A stretch of 64,000 nucleotides of DNA from Cylindrospermum sp. FACHB-282 (GTDB taxonomy: Bacteria; Cyanobacteriota; Cyanobacteriia; Cyanobacteriales; Nostocaceae), in assembly GCF_014697195.1 (NCBI RefSeq), contig NZ_JACJRJ010000008.1, positions 88,506 to 152,505 on the forward strand. The letters are read 5' to 3'. This document shows positions 25,643 through 36,800 of the stretch, piece by piece. Position 1 is the first letter of the stretch, and each line of letters starts with the position of its first letter. Position numbers and translations under genes: made by a program. Under the pieces are notes generated by a model. It did no database searches. It saw nothing but the letters and a program-made list of their open reading frames with translations, and was not told the DNA's origin.

Positions 25643-26998
25643 TTACGTCGCTTTAATTTTCTTATTATCTAATATTTGTCCATCAGCAGTTAATAATTTA
25701 TCATCTATTGGAATATATGCAAAATAATTGAATAGAATGACTGATATGACCAGAATAATTAACCCTTCCAGAATCATCAAAAACCCGATTCCCCGCCCTT
25801 GACCAGTTTCAATCAACCGCCCAACAGTACCAGCAAGAACACCATCAGTAGATAACATCGGTTCTAAAAATCCGTCGGTTAATGGACTGGCAATAAGATT
25901 ACCAAAAGCCCCACCCAATCCTGCCACAGTGTAGAACAATGAAAGCACACGTCCCTGAACATTTGGTTGAACGCTAGTTTGCAAAATTGTACTATTAGTG
26001 CTTAGAATAATAGGCACGGTAAAAAATGAAAGAAAAATGCCCAAGGCTATGGTAGGGATAAAGGGTTTAATGCCAGCAATTACTAGACCTATCCCATTTA
26101 AGGCAGAAAATATAAACAGAGTAGATATAGATTTTTTTCCTCCTCCCCAGATAGTCATAACGACGCTACCAGCAACCATTCCACAGCCAGCAATTGACAT
26201 TACAATCCCAAATGTCGTAGGGGAACAAAAGGATAATATCAGCGGATTAATTAAGACAGATGTCATGCCATTCACAACAAAATAAATTGTCATGAATGCT
26301 AGTAGAATTAGCAAGAAGAAGCGAGATGAAATCTTTTCCCAGCCGTAAACAATGTCATTAAGGATAGCAGTCATTCCCCTAGTTGACAAAACACTAGTTT
26401 CCGGCTGAGGAATATGAATAAATAGTAAGGTTAACAATGTAATGAGATAGGTTGACAAATCAATCAACAACAATCCCTGAAGTTGTACATTGGCAATGAG
26501 TATACCCGCCAAGATGGGTGCAGCTAGTTGTCCTACTGCGGTGCTGAACTGAATCAAACCATTAACCCTCCCCATCTGATTGCGAGGAACCATCATCGGT
26601 AAGGCAGCTGCCTTCGCAGTCATTTGAAAGGAACCGCAGACTGAGGTAAAAAATGCCGAGACGTAAGTGTGCCAGAGTTGTAGATGACCTTGCAGCAGCA
26701 GTATAGCAAGTGTAAGCGTAATTAACGTCGCAGCTATTTCACTGAAAATAATTGTCCATTTTCGATTCCATCTATCTACTAATACACCCACAAAGGGAGT
26801 GATTAATATACCTGGTAATGCTGTTAAAAATAAAATTAGACTTAATTCTGTAACGGCGTGAGTGTTTTGATAAACCCAGATACCTAAACCAAATCCTGTC
26901 AGTCGATTTCCGATTTCAGACAAAGACTGTCCTAACCAGAAGAGAGTAAAATTGCGGAACTCACAAATTAGTGCAATTAGTTGAGTTAGATATTTCAT
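25643..26998 (-). CDS. MFS transporter
   Basis: A 451-residue major-facilitator protein with 12 predicted hydrophobic segments. The loop 2-3 signature reads GVLVDRWNRKW. The C-terminal part, including a GQGRGIGFL segment, closely parallels the MFS protein at the other end of the PKS/NRPS cluster. Drug or peptide efflux is likely. Its divergent orientation and 1.3-kb distance from the FAAL gene leave open whether it belongs to the biosynthetic cluster. Confidence 0.88.
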   Translation of the reverse strand: MKYLTQLIALICEFRNFTLFWLGQSLSEIGNRLTGFGLGIWVYQNTHAVTELSLILFLTALPGILITPFVGVLVDRWNRKWTIIFSEIAATLITLTLAILLLQGHLQLWHTYVSAFFTSVCGSFQMTAKAAALPMMVPRNQMGRVNGLIQFSTAVGQLAAPILAGILIANVQLQGLLLIDLSTYLITLLTLLFIHIPQPETSVLSTRGMTAILNDIVYGWEKISSRFFLLILLAFMTIYFVVNGMTSVLINPLILSFCSPTTFGIVMSIAGCGMVAGSVVMTIWGGGKKSISTLFIFSALNGIGLVIAGIKPFIPTIALGIFLSFFTVPIILSTNSTILQTSVQPNVQGRVLSLFYTVAGLGGAFGNLIASPLTDGFLEPMLSTDGVLAGTVGRLIETGQGRGIGFLMILEGLIILVISVILFNYFAYIPIDDKLLTADGQILDNKKIKAT

Positions 26999-27027
26999 AA
27001 TTCTGTTTACTGGTGTACCGCTCTATC

Positions 27028-27135
27028 TCACAAGCTACGCGCAGTTTCTGGGACAGGAGAGGATCGTCTTTTCTCATTGGTCAAGGTTTCAGGTACATTT
27101 ACGCTACGGTAACATAGTTTTGTTTATTTACGCCA
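27028..27135. repeat. Diverged direct repeat, copy 1
   Basis: A stretch starting TCACAAGCTACGCGCAG and ending around TGTTTATTTACGC, matched imperfectly by 27283-27380. Shared blocks include TTCTGGGACA, GAGAGGAT, GTCTTTT, TATTTACG or close variants, and TTTGTTTATTTACGC. Confidence 0.65.
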
Positions 27136-27282
27136 ATCTACTTAAGTGTATCATTTTTTGTTTGGGGTTCCCTATGATGTAGCTACAGTAACATAATATA
27201 ATTGACTGGCTGATATTTTTTATACTGGGCAAAAAATAATTTTTGTGTTTGTGAATGAAGCCAGGATATCAAAGGCTGTCAA

Positions 27283-27380
27283 TCACAAGCTGCGTAAAGC
27301 TTCTGGGACATGAGAGGATAGTCTTTTTTCGTTTTTTAGGTATATTTACGTCTTGTAACATATTTTTGTTTATTTACGCT
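27283..27380. repeat. Diverged direct repeat, copy 2
   Basis: Imperfect copy of 27028-27135, about 250 bp downstream in the same orientation, with several small indels. Old tandem duplication. Confidence 0.65.
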
Positions 27381-28283
27381 TATTTAACTTATTTTTCTCT
27401 CTGAGAAGAAAAATTTTATCTAAAGAACAGATGTGTTAGATACCCAAACGCTCTTAGTTTCTCATCCAAGCTGGTGCGATCGCCTTCTTTTCCTTTTTTT
27501 CAAGACGCTACCCAAACGGCACTGCACTCCTCACAATCAGCTACAGCGGGGGGTTAATCCATCGCTAGCTCTAAACGATAACGAAGCTTTCAACCCATGT
27601 TCCGCATTTTAACTAATAGTATCAATTAATTACATTACCCAGAATAGTAATACGGATTTTTTAGCAAAAAGCTAGTGAATTATGACTTGCTTCCAATCCT
27701 AGGAAGAGAAAGCCTTTCAACAGATTTACGTAATTATCAAAACCAAACAAATAGTAGTATTTTATACTTTTAAGTTGAATATTCGTATTTTGCCAGTCTT
27801 TTAAGTATTGCATTTGTCTAATAGATGTCATATCTTTAGCCTTATCTAAATAAATATATTTAGAAATTTAGAAGTATGCATAATTTTCTAGATCCAGGGC
27901 GAGTGTATCCCAATAAAAACACCTACATCTCAAGAAAAACCAGAATAATCGGATTAAGCCATGATTACTAATAATGGTTTAGGCAATTGCTATTAACTCG
28001 TAAAAGTTCAATCGAACGCTAAAGTTATTCTTATGCCAAAACATTGTTATTTTTCTCAATCCTAATTGAGATGCTCTGAACCTGGTTCTAAATCACCTAT
28101 TTGTATTGGTGTTGTATAATTTGTAAAAAAGGCTTATAACTAGATTACTTTTAAACTAACGAAAAACATCTTGCTATCTCAAGTTATTGGATATGCTTAA
28201 GTATTTAATTCGATGATTACTTCATCAACTAACTAATTGAAGTATTTAAAATTAACCCTATTAACCTAAATCATCCCGCATTT

Positions 28284-30569
28284 ATGCAACGCCTGTTTTC
28301 ACCATGTCTCCCCCCCCTAACAAAGTCCATTACCCTAGTGGATGTTTTACGGCAACATGCTCTGCAACAGCCGACGAAAGATGCTTTTATTTTTCTTAAG
28401 CACTCTATGGATCAGGAGATGCCTGAAGAAACAAGATTGAACTACAGAGACCTCGATCAAGCGGCTCAGGACATAGCCTATCTTCTCCTTCGGCAAAAAG
28501 CCACCAGTAGTCTACCTGTTCTATTAGTTTTTCCTCCGGGGTTAGCGTTCATAAAAGCTTTTTTCGGATGCCTCTATGCCGGCATGATTGCGGTGCCAGC
28601 CAACCCACCCCGGCGCAATCAAAGTCTGAAACGAATAAAAACCATCGTAGCGGATTCGGGAGCACAGATCGGTCTCACCAGCGAATCGTTGTTGAAAACT
28701 TTGCAGGCATCAGTAGTAGATAGCTCAAACTTGGAAACCTTGCAATGGCTGCCGACTGACAACCTAGGGATAAATAGTGCCGATGACAGACAAGAACAAG
28801 AGACTCTACCCCAAGTTAACTCCGAAGCCATAGCGTTTTTGCAATATACATCAGGCTCGACTGGAGACCCAAAAGCTGTGATGGTGAGCCACAGCAACCT
28901 GATCCATAACGAGCAAATGATTCAACAAGCTTTTGGACATGATGCCGAGACTCGCTTTGTGGGCTGGCTACCTCTTTATCACGATATGGGCTTAGTGGGT
29001 AATGTGTTACAGCCATTGTTCTTGGGTGTTCCCTCGATTTTGATGTCTCCAGTAGACTTTCTGCAACAGCCTTATCGTTGGTTGAGGGCTATTTCTAATT
29101 ATCGGGCCACCACTAGCGGTGGACCTAACTTTGCTTACGATTTATGTGTACGAAAAATTACTCCAGAGCAGCGTTCATCCATAGACCTCAGCAGTTGGCA
29201 GTTAGCCTTTAACGGAGCAGAGCCAATTCGAGCGGATACCTTAACTGCATTTACAGAGGCTTTTGAACCCTACGGTTTTCGCAAAACAACGTTCTATCCT
29301 TGTTATGGCATGGCAGAGACCACCCTGCTGGTATCAGGAGGAGAAAAGCATGATCTCCCAGTTGTTTATTCATTAGACCGAGACGCTTTAAGCCGGGGAG
29401 AGGTGATTCCTAGCCAAGGTAATCAGGGGGATCAGGTCACTCAATTAGTAGTGGGGTGTGGTCACTCTTGTGTGGAAGGAACTGTACGGATTGTTAATCC
29501 GGAAACCTTGATTGGTTGTTTAGATTGCCAAGTGGGCGAGATTTGGGTGGCTGGCCCCCACGTTGCCCAAGGCTACTGGCATCAACCAGAGCAGACTGCA
29601 CAAACTTTTAACGCCTACATAGCAGATACCAAAGAAGGGCCGTTTCTCCGCACCGGTGACTTGGGATTTTTGCAGAATGGTGAGTTGTTGATCACAGGAC
29701 GCATCAAAGATGTGATTATCATCCGGGGTCGTAATCATTATCCCCAAGATATTGAACTAACAGTAGAGAAAAGTCATCCAGCACTTAAACCATGTAGCAG
29801 TGCAGCCTTTGCAGTAGAAATCAACGGGGAAGAGCGACTAGTTATTGCTCAAGAGGTAGAGCGGAATTATCTGCGAAAACTCGATGTAAATGAAGTAGTT
29901 GGAGCCATCCGCAGGGTAGTATCAGAGCAGCATGAGCTACAACTTTACGCCGTGGTGCTGCTGAAGACGGGAAGTATCCTCAAGACATCTAGTGGCAAAA
30001 TCCAGCGCCAAGCCTGTCGCACTTCATTCTTAAAAGATACTCTGAGTGTGGTAGGTCTTTGGAAGTCAGAGGATGAGTTACTAAAAAATCAAGGATCACC
30101 AAACGAATCTAACTTAAATTACCCGAATATTTTAGAAATTCCCAGATATAATCTAGTACCTAAACCTTTAACTAGTAGCTCTAAATATACTATTGAGTCT
30201 CTACTGAATTGGATTGAAGAATGGCTGGCTAAGAAATTAAAAATAGACCCGAATAAGATTGATGCTAGCAAATCTTTTGCAGATTATGGCATGGATTCAG
30301 TGATGGCGATTGAGTTATCTCAAGCATTAGGGGACTGGCTAGAACATCCTCTAGAAGCAACTATACTTTGGAATTTTTCCACAATTGAATCTTTGGCGCA
30401 ATATTTAACCACTGAAATACAATTGACAACATCCTCTTCTTCAGAGCAACAGTTGAAGACTGAACAAAAAATTTCATCAGAAGTCAATTACACCTCTCAA
30501 CTAGAAATTGATGTCTTAATTGAACAGGAAATATTAGAGTTAGAAAAGTTGTTGGAGAGAGGGAAATGA
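28284..30569 (+). CDS. Fatty acyl-AMP ligase (FAAL) with C-terminal acyl carrier protein
   Basis: Starter enzyme of the assembly line, 761 residues. It adenylates a free fatty acid and loads it on its own carrier domain. The adenylation core shows QYTSGSTGDPKAVMVSH (about 186-202), WLPLYHDMGLVGNVLQP and YPCYGMAETTLLVSGG, which are FAAL rather than acyl-CoA ligase signatures. After a Ser/Pro-rich linker an ACP follows with GMDSVMA, phosphopantetheine Ser672. The C-terminal 40 residues are charged and helical, a likely docking element. The stop overlaps the next start as ATGA. The long upstream gap suggests that this is the first gene of the transcript. Confidence 0.93.
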   Translation: MQRLFSPCLPPLTKSITLVDVLRQHALQQPTKDAFIFLKHSMDQEMPEETRLNYRDLDQAAQDIAYLLLRQKATSSLPVLLVFPPGLAFIKAFFGCLYAGMIAVPANPPRRNQSLKRIKTIVADSGAQIGLTSESLLKTLQASVVDSSNLETLQWLPTDNLGINSADDRQEQETLPQVNSEAIAFLQYTSGSTGDPKAVMVSHSNLIHNEQMIQQAFGHDAETRFVGWLPLYHDMGLVGNVLQPLFLGVPSILMSPVDFLQQPYRWLRAISNYRATTSGGPNFAYDLCVRKITPEQRSSIDLSSWQLAFNGAEPIRADTLTAFTEAFEPYGFRKTTFYPCYGMAETTLLVSGGEKHDLPVVYSLDRDALSRGEVIPSQGNQGDQVTQLVVGCGHSCVEGTVRIVNPETLIGCLDCQVGEIWVAGPHVAQGYWHQPEQTAQTFNAYIADTKEGPFLRTGDLGFLQNGELLITGRIKDVIIIRGRNHYPQDIELTVEKSHPALKPCSSAAFAVEINGEERLVIAQEVERNYLRKLDVNEVVGAIRRVVSEQHELQLYAVVLLKTGSILKTSSGKIQRQACRTSFLKDTLSVVGLWKSEDELLKNQGSPNESNLNYPNILEIPRYNLVPKPLTSSSKYTIESLLNWIEEWLAKKLKIDPNKIDASKSFADYGMDSVMAIELSQALGDWLEHPLEATILWNFSTIESLAQYLTTEIQLTTSSSSEQQLKTEQKISSEVNYTSQLEIDVLIEQEILELEKLLERGK

Positions 30570-33500
30570 GCAATATTTCCGAACCTAGTCATGAGCAAGC
30601 ATCTTCATTGCCACGTTTACTTAATGCTCTGAAGCAAGCTCGTACCCAACTCGAAGACACGGAGCGCCAAAAGACCGAGCCAATAGCTATTGTTGGCATG
30701 GGATTTCGTTTTCCAGGGGGTGTAAAAGACCCAGAGACGTTTTGGCAACTATTACATAATGGAGTAGATGCTATTACAGAAATTCCTGCCGATCGCTGGG
30801 ATGTTGAGCATTACTATGATCCCGATCCCGATGCTCCAGGAAAAATATACACCCGTCATGGTGGGTTTTTAGATCAGGTAGATCAGTTCGACCCTGAATT
30901 TTTCGGCATTGCTCCCCTGGAAGCGATGGACATGGATCCACAACAACGGCTGCTTTTAGAAGTTACCTGGGAAGCCCTAGAAAATGCTGGACTAGCACCA
31001 GAGCGACTCAAAGGCACGCAAACAGGATTGTTTGTGGGAATTAGCTCAGACGATTATGCCCAACTAAGTGTGACTTTTGATGATTTAAATCGCCTTGATG
31101 CCTACAGGGGGTTAGGTAACGCTCGCAGTATTGCTGTTGGTCGCTTGGCATATATCCTGGATCTACAGGGATTGACGATGCAATTAGATAGCTCTTGCTC
31201 ATCTTCTCTCCTGGGTATTCACGTAGCCTGTCAAAGCCTGCGTTCTGGTGAGTGCAATCTAGCCTTAGCCGGTGGCGTAAATTTGATGCTTTCCCCCATT
31301 AACACAATCTTGGGGTGCAAACTTCGTGCTTTATCGACCGATGGACGCTGTAAGACTTTTGATGCAGCGGCTGATGGTTATGTTAGGGGAGAAGGCTGTG
31401 GCATGGTGGTACTGAAGCGGCTCTCTGATGCCATAGCCGATGGTGACAACATTCTCGCTTTAATTCGGGGTTCTGCTGCCAACCATGATGGCAAAAGTAA
31501 TGGACTAACTGCCCCTAACGGCTCTGCTCAGGAGGCTGTGATTAAGCAAGCTTTAGCGAATGCTAGGGTGAAACCAGAGCAAATTCAATATGTGGAGGCA
31601 CACGGTACAGGGACACCCTTGGGAGATCCGATTGAGGTGTTGGCTTTGGGGAAAGTTTTGGGTCAAGGTCGGTCAGAACAGGAGCCGTTGATTATTGGTT
31701 CACTAAAAACTAACTTTGGTCACTTGGAAGCAGCGGTGGGGGTAGCAAGTTTAATTAAGGTAGTTCTTTCTTTGCAACATCAGCAAATTCCACCCCATCT
31801 TCACTTTCAAAATCCTAATCCTTATATACCTTGGGATAGACTGGCGATCGCCATTCCCACCGAGTTAACCCCTTGGCCTAGACAAGATGGGCCACAGTTA
31901 GCAGGAGTTAGCAGCTTCGGGATGAGTGGCACAAATGTGCACATAATTGTGGAAGCAGCACCTAATCAATTAAAAATTCAAAATTCAAAATTCAAAATTC
32001 AAGATCATATCCAAGAGTGTCCGCGACATCTTTTGACAATCTCAGCCAAAAGTGAACAGGCTTTGCGGGATTTGGCACAAAGCTATGAGAGTTTTTTAAG
32101 CAACCACGCGACAACATCTATTGCAGATATCTGTTTTACGGCTAATACAGGGCGATCGCACTTCCACCACCGACTAGCGATAGTTGCCCAAACAAATGAG
32201 CATTTACAACAACAATTAAATACCTTCCTGAAAGCAACCCCAGCTACTGGGGTGATCAACGGTCAACTGACTAGCAACAAACGCCCAAAAATCGCCTTCC
32301 TCTTCACAGGACAAGGTTCCCAGTATGTGGGCATGGGAAAAGAACTATATCAAACCCAACCAGTCTTCCGCAAATACCTAGACCAATGTGATCAACTCCT
32401 CAGTTCTGATTTAGCACAACCCCTACTGGAAATCATCTATTCAGAAACCAGCGAAAATCCCCTACTAAATCAAACAGCCTACACCCAACCTGCCCTATTT
32501 GCCATGGAATATGCCCTCTTCCAACTATGGAAATCTTGGGGAATTCAACCAGATGTAGTCATCGGTCACAGCGTCGGCGAATACGTAGCCGCTTGTGTAG
32601 CAGGCATCTTCACCTTAGAAGACGGACTCAAACTAATTGCCCATCGGGGGCGGTTAATGCAACAGTTAACCGAAGTTGGTGAGATGGTAGCAGTAATGGC
32701 ATCAGCTGCACAAATACAAGCAATCATCAACCCCTACACAGACCAAGTAGCAATAGCCGCCTACAACACAACCAACAGCATCGTTATTTCCGGCGCCAAA
32801 GCAGCCATTAGAGACATCTGTAGCCAATTAGCAGCCCTGGGGATCAAAACCAAAAATCTTCAGGTATCCCACGCCTTCCACTCCCCACTGATGGCGCCGA
32901 TGTTGGCAGAGTTTGCAGACATAGCCGAGCAAATCACCTACAACCAACCGCAAATTCCGCTAATTTCTAACCTCACAGGAAAACCTGCCACAGCAGAAAT
33001 CACAACTCCCCAATACTGGGTAAATCATATCTCCCAACCAGTTAAATTCGCTGAGAGTATCGCCACATTACATCAGCTTGGTTATAAAATCTTCTTAGAA
33101 ATTGGCCCCAAACCGATATTGTTAGGCATGGTACACCAATGTATTCCTGAAGGAGAGCATTTGAGCCTACCTAGCCTATATCCCAAGCTAGAAGACTCCC
33201 AGCAATTACTTCAAAGTCTAGCCACACTTTATATACATGGTGTGCCAATTAATTGGGATGAATTTTACCAGGATTCCTCCAACCGCACAAAAATTGCCTT
33301 ACCCACTTATCCATTTCAAAGACAACGCTACTGGATCAAGAGGAATCAAGGGGTTGAAGATAAATTCACCAATACCCGATCCAATCAAGGCAACAAGCGG
33401 CATCCCATTTTAGGATATAGATTACCTGACCTAGCTGCTCTCCCTCATACATACATCTGGGAAACAGTAGTAGATGAGTTTTATCTCGCTTGGTTAAAAG

Positions 33501-33832
33501 ACCATCAAGTGTGGGATACCGTGATCATGCCCCATACCGGCTATCTGCAAATCGCCTTTGAAGCAACTCAAGAAGCTTTCAACCAGCCATGCAGCCAAAT
33601 CAGCAACTTGAAACTTTACTTTCCCCTGTTCTTGTCCAAAGAAGAAGAGCAAAAAATTCAGGTGATTCTCTCCCCGAAATCCCCAAGTCAGATGTTGCTG
33701 CAAATATATAGTTGCCGACTCAGTACATCTTCATCCCCACCAGAGTGGACTTTATACGCAGATGCACAAGTTTCCTCTTCCACAACCTACCCAGAGCAAA
33801 CAGAGCATTTACGGAGGTTAACAGAAGTATGA
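30566..33832 (+). CDS. Type I PKS: KS-AT and N-terminal half of a DH domain
   Basis: A 1088-residue polyketide synthase. An N-terminal docking helix precedes the KS (about 38-465; catalytic Cys211 in DSSCSSS, His motifs [12 protein letters not shown] and NFGHLE). The AT (about 560-870) has Ser669 in GHSVGEY and the malonyl-type motif HAFH. From residue 946 the protein continues as the first hotdog of a PKS dehydratase ([11 protein letters not shown]; His980 in [13 protein letters not shown], where the usual Gly of HxxxGxxxxP is Asp). It stops at residue 1088, at the linker where the second hotdog should follow. That second half is in the next gene. Extends the FAAL-loaded acyl chain by one malonyl unit. 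Confidence 0.93.
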   Translation: MSNISEPSHEQASSLPRLLNALKQARTQLEDTERQKTEPIAIVGMGFRFPGGVKDPETFWQLLHNGVDAITEIPADRWDVEHYYDPDPDAPGKIYTRHGGFLDQVDQFDPEFFGIAPLEAMDMDPQQRLLLEVTWEALENAGLAPERLKGTQTGLFVGISSDDYAQLSVTFDDLNRLDAYRGLGNARSIAVGRLAYILDLQGLTMQLDSSCSSSLLGIHVACQSLRSGECNLALAGGVNLMLSPINTILGCKLRALSTDGRCKTFDAAADGYVRGEGCGMVVLKRLSDAIADGDNILALIRGSAANHDGKSNGLTAPNGSAQEAVIKQALANARVKPEQIQYVEAHGTGTPLGDPIEVLALGKVLGQGRSEQEPLIIGSLKTNFGHLEAAVGVASLIKVVLSLQHQQIPPHLHFQNPNPYIPWDRLAIAIPTELTPWPRQDGPQLAGVSSFGMSGTNVHIIVEAAPNQLKIQNSKFKIQDHIQECPRHLLTISAKSEQALRDLAQSYESFLSNHATTSIADICFTANTGRSHFHHRLAIVAQTNEHLQQQLNTFLKATPATGVINGQLTSNKRPKIAFLFTGQGSQYVGMGKELYQTQPVFRKYLDQCDQLLSSDLAQPLLEIIYSETSENPLLNQTAYTQPALFAMEYALFQLWKSWGIQPDVVIGHSVGEYVAACVAGIFTLEDGLKLIAHRGRLMQQLTEVGEMVAVMASAAQIQAIINPYTDQVAIAAYNTTNSIVISGAKAAIRDICSQLAALGIKTKNLQVSHAFHSPLMAPMLAEFADIAEQITYNQPQIPLISNLTGKPATAEITTPQYWVNHISQPVKFAESIATLHQLGYKIFLEIGPKPILLGMVHQCIPEGEHLSLPSLYPKLEDSQQLLQSLATLYIHGVPINWDEFYQDSSNRTKIALPTYPFQRQRYWIKRNQGVEDKFTNTRSNQGNKRHPILGYRLPDLAALPHTYIWETVVDEFYLAWLKDHQVWDTVIMPHTGYLQIAFEATQEAFNQPCSQISNLKLYFPLFLSKEEEQKIQVILSPKSPSQMLLQIYSCRLSTSSSPPEWTLYADAQVSSSTTYPEQTEHLRRLTEV
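31973..32000 (+). repeat. Heptamer tandem repeat (AAAATTC x4) inside the PKS gene
   Basis: Four perfect AAAATTC units in the KS-AT linker coding region, giving the peptide [10 protein letters not shown]. This is the short tandemly repeated repetitive sequence type of filamentous cyanobacteria, here within a coding sequence and keeping the frame open. Confidence 0.85.
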
Positions 33833-36800
33833 AATTTGGTTTAATGTTCTTTGCCAGCAGTGAAGATGCCCTGGTTGGGGATAAATACAGCCTAGTGATT
33901 GACAGCGCCCGATTTGCTGATCAACATGGGTTTTCCAGTATTTGGACACCAGAACGACATTTTACTCAATTTGGCAGCCTCTACCCCAATCCGGCGGTGT
34001 TGAATGCCGCTTTAGCCAGAGAAACCCAACGGATTCGCTTACAAGCAGGGAGTGTAGTCATGGCCCTGCACCATCCCATCGAGTTAGCAGAAGCATGGGC
34101 TTTAGTAGATAACCTATCGAATGGGCGTGTGGGGATATCTTTAGCATCCGGTTGGAACCCCAGTGATTTTGCTACCTGCCCTGACAAGTATGGCGATCGC
34201 CACCAACTCGTTTTTAGCAATCTAGAAATTCTCCAAAAACTCTGGCAAGGGGAAACGCTGAAAATTACCGACGGTAAAGGACAGCCCGCAGAAATTCGCA
34301 TTTATCCCACCCCAATTCAGCCCCATCTCCCCATCTGGATCACAGCAGCAGGCAATCCTCAAACCTTTGCTAGAGCCGGAGAAATAGGGGCAAACCTGTT
34401 GACTCACTTACTCGACCAAGAGGTAGAAACCTTAGCAGAAAAAATTGCCCTCTACCGCCACTCTAGAGCTAGCCATGGTCATGATCCAGACACAGGAATA
34501 GTCTCATTGATGTTGCATACTTATGTGGGTGCAGACTTTGAAACAGTTCGTGAACAAGCACGAAAACCTTACTGTAATTACCTCAAATCTAACATTGGAC
34601 TCCTCAAAGGACTAGCCCAAAGCCGAGGACATGACGTAGATATCACCACATTGCCTGAGAGCGACCTAAATGAATTTGTCAACTTCTTATATGATCGATT
34701 TGCTACTTCCAGAGGCTTGATTGGTACCCCGGAAACTTGTCTGAAGTTACTAGAGCAGCTTGATAGGATCGGGGTTGATGAGGTAGCTTGTCTACTAGAT
34801 TTTGGTCTGACTAAAGAACTGATTCTCGGACATTTGCCTGATCTCAATCAACTGCGAGAACTGTATACTAATCGAGCCACCACCACAAGAGAGTATCAGC
34901 AATCGGTCTTGAAAACTGCCCTAAATGGGTCTACCCTGGTTACACCTTCAACCTTACCAACTACTGCTCCCACACAAGAAACCCTAGAAACGATCCGCTT
35001 ACGATGTCAAGACCAGAGAAATGCTCTAGAGTTTTATCAATTACTGCAAGGGCATGGGTTACAACTGGGAGAAACCTATCGAGGAATTCAAAATCTGTGG
35101 TTAGGTGAGGACGAAGCCTTAGCCCAAGTTAAGTTACCAGCTGCCGTAGCCTTCGGCAATGGGTTTCAAGTGCGCGCGGCGGTGTTGGATGCTTGTCATC
35201 AAGTTTTAGGGGCAACATTGCTCAGTCAAACCTTAGCCGATGCTCAGAGTTCCTCCCCGGAGATGTCTTTGTATTTACCAACAGGGCTAAAGAGTTTTCA
35301 AGTTTATGAATCTCTTGGATCTGAAGTTTGGAGTCATGCTGTAGTCCGTAACCATGGTGGGACTGCTCAGGAGTCAATTGAGGGAGATATTCAGATATTT
35401 AATCCCGCTGGCAAACTGGTGATCAAAGTATCTGGCTTGCAGATGCAACGCACCAGTTCTGTGGGAAACTCAACAAGTCTCAAACACCAGGGAGCGGATT
35501 GGTTGTACGAGTTGCAATGGCAACCCCAGCCCTGGTCAGAGGTTTTGTCAGCCACAACATCAGAGCCAAGTCGGTGGTTAATCTTTGCCGATCGCTCTCA
35601 GGTAAGTCAAAACCTAATTGAGCTGCTACAAGCTCAGGGTGACACCTGTGGGATCATCCGTTATGGTCAGCATCAATCACAGGCATCTGAACATGACTTC
35701 ACCCAGATTCTAGTGAATCCTGGCGATCAAGCCCAGATGCAACAGCTAATTTGCCATGCCTTAGCACCAGAACAACCACCCTGTCGGGGAATTGTGCATC
35801 TGTGGAGTTTAGATGTTACCCCCAGCCAAGAAACGACCTTAGCATCTCTGCAACAGGATCAAATCTTGACTGTCACGAGTTTCCTAAACCTTGTGCAAGC
35901 AGTTACTCAAAGTTCAGAGGCTCAAATTCCCCCCCTTTGGGTAGTGACACAAGATGTCCAAAAAGTGGGTTTAGAAAAGACTCCTCCCTCTCCTGCACAA
36001 GCTCCGATTTGGGGATTAGGGCGAGTTGTAGCCACAGAATTACCCAAAGCCTGGGGAGGATTGGTAGATTTAGACGGGGATTCCGCTCCTGAAGCATCTG
36101 CTAAACAATTACTGCAAATATTGCTTGGGTGCGATCGCGAAGATCAGCTAGTTCTTCGTCAAGGACAGCCCCATATCCTGCGCCTAGTTCGCAGTCAAAA
36201 AACACCAGTATCACCCCAGTCCATCCAGTTGTCACCAAAAGCCACATATCTAATTACCGGGGGATTTGGGCATTTCGGGCTCTCAAGTGCCAAATGGTTG
36301 GCAAAAAAAGGAGCAAAACACCTAGTTTTAATGGGACGACGCCCCCCATCCCCTCAAGGATCGGAGGCGATCGCCGAATTAGAAAAGGCTGGGGTGCAAG
36401 TCCTCGTTCTCCAAGCCGACGTATCCGATCTAGCGGCAATCACTCACGCTATCGACACCATCAAATCTACCTGTCCACCCCTACGGGGAATTTTTCATAT
36501 TGCAGGTTTTAGCCAACAAAGCCTGTTAGCAGACATCACTGTTGATGATTTGGCGGCAATGTTACGTCCTAAAGTTTTTGGCACCTGGAACTTACACCAA
36601 CTCACCTTGGATCTCAATCTTGACTTCTTCTTCAGCACCTCTTCCATGTCTCCAGTATTTGGATCTCAAGGACTTGGACATTATGCAGCGGCCAATTACT
36701 TCCTGGATATTTTTGCTCACTATCGTCACAGCTTAGGTAAACCAGCATTAACCGTCAATGTTGGCGCTTTGGCAGGAGGGGGTATGGCTCTAGCCTCACC

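Larger units (their letters stand above)
26999..28283. other. 1.3-kb intergenic region upstream of the lipopeptide cluster
   Basis: No convincing gene on either strand. It contains a diverged direct duplication (entries below) and a HIP1-like GCGATCGC near 27477. A TATAAT hexamer at 28115-28120 is a possible -10 box for the cluster but has no matching -35. The length suggests a regulated promoter region or remains of rearrangement. Confidence 0.5.

Noticed and set aside
31973..32000. Possible CRISPR-like repeat
   Set aside because: Units are seven bases, directly adjacent and without spacers. It is a simple tandem repeat.
33712..33828. Longer start for the LLM-DH-KR-ACP protein
   Set aside because: The leader overlaps the preceding PKS in another frame and has no homology. 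The ATGA overlap at 33829 with GGAGG is the natural start.
36129..36512. 127-codon same-strand frame within the KR region
   Set aside because: Basic, proline/serine-rich translation of a conserved KR in the wrong phase.
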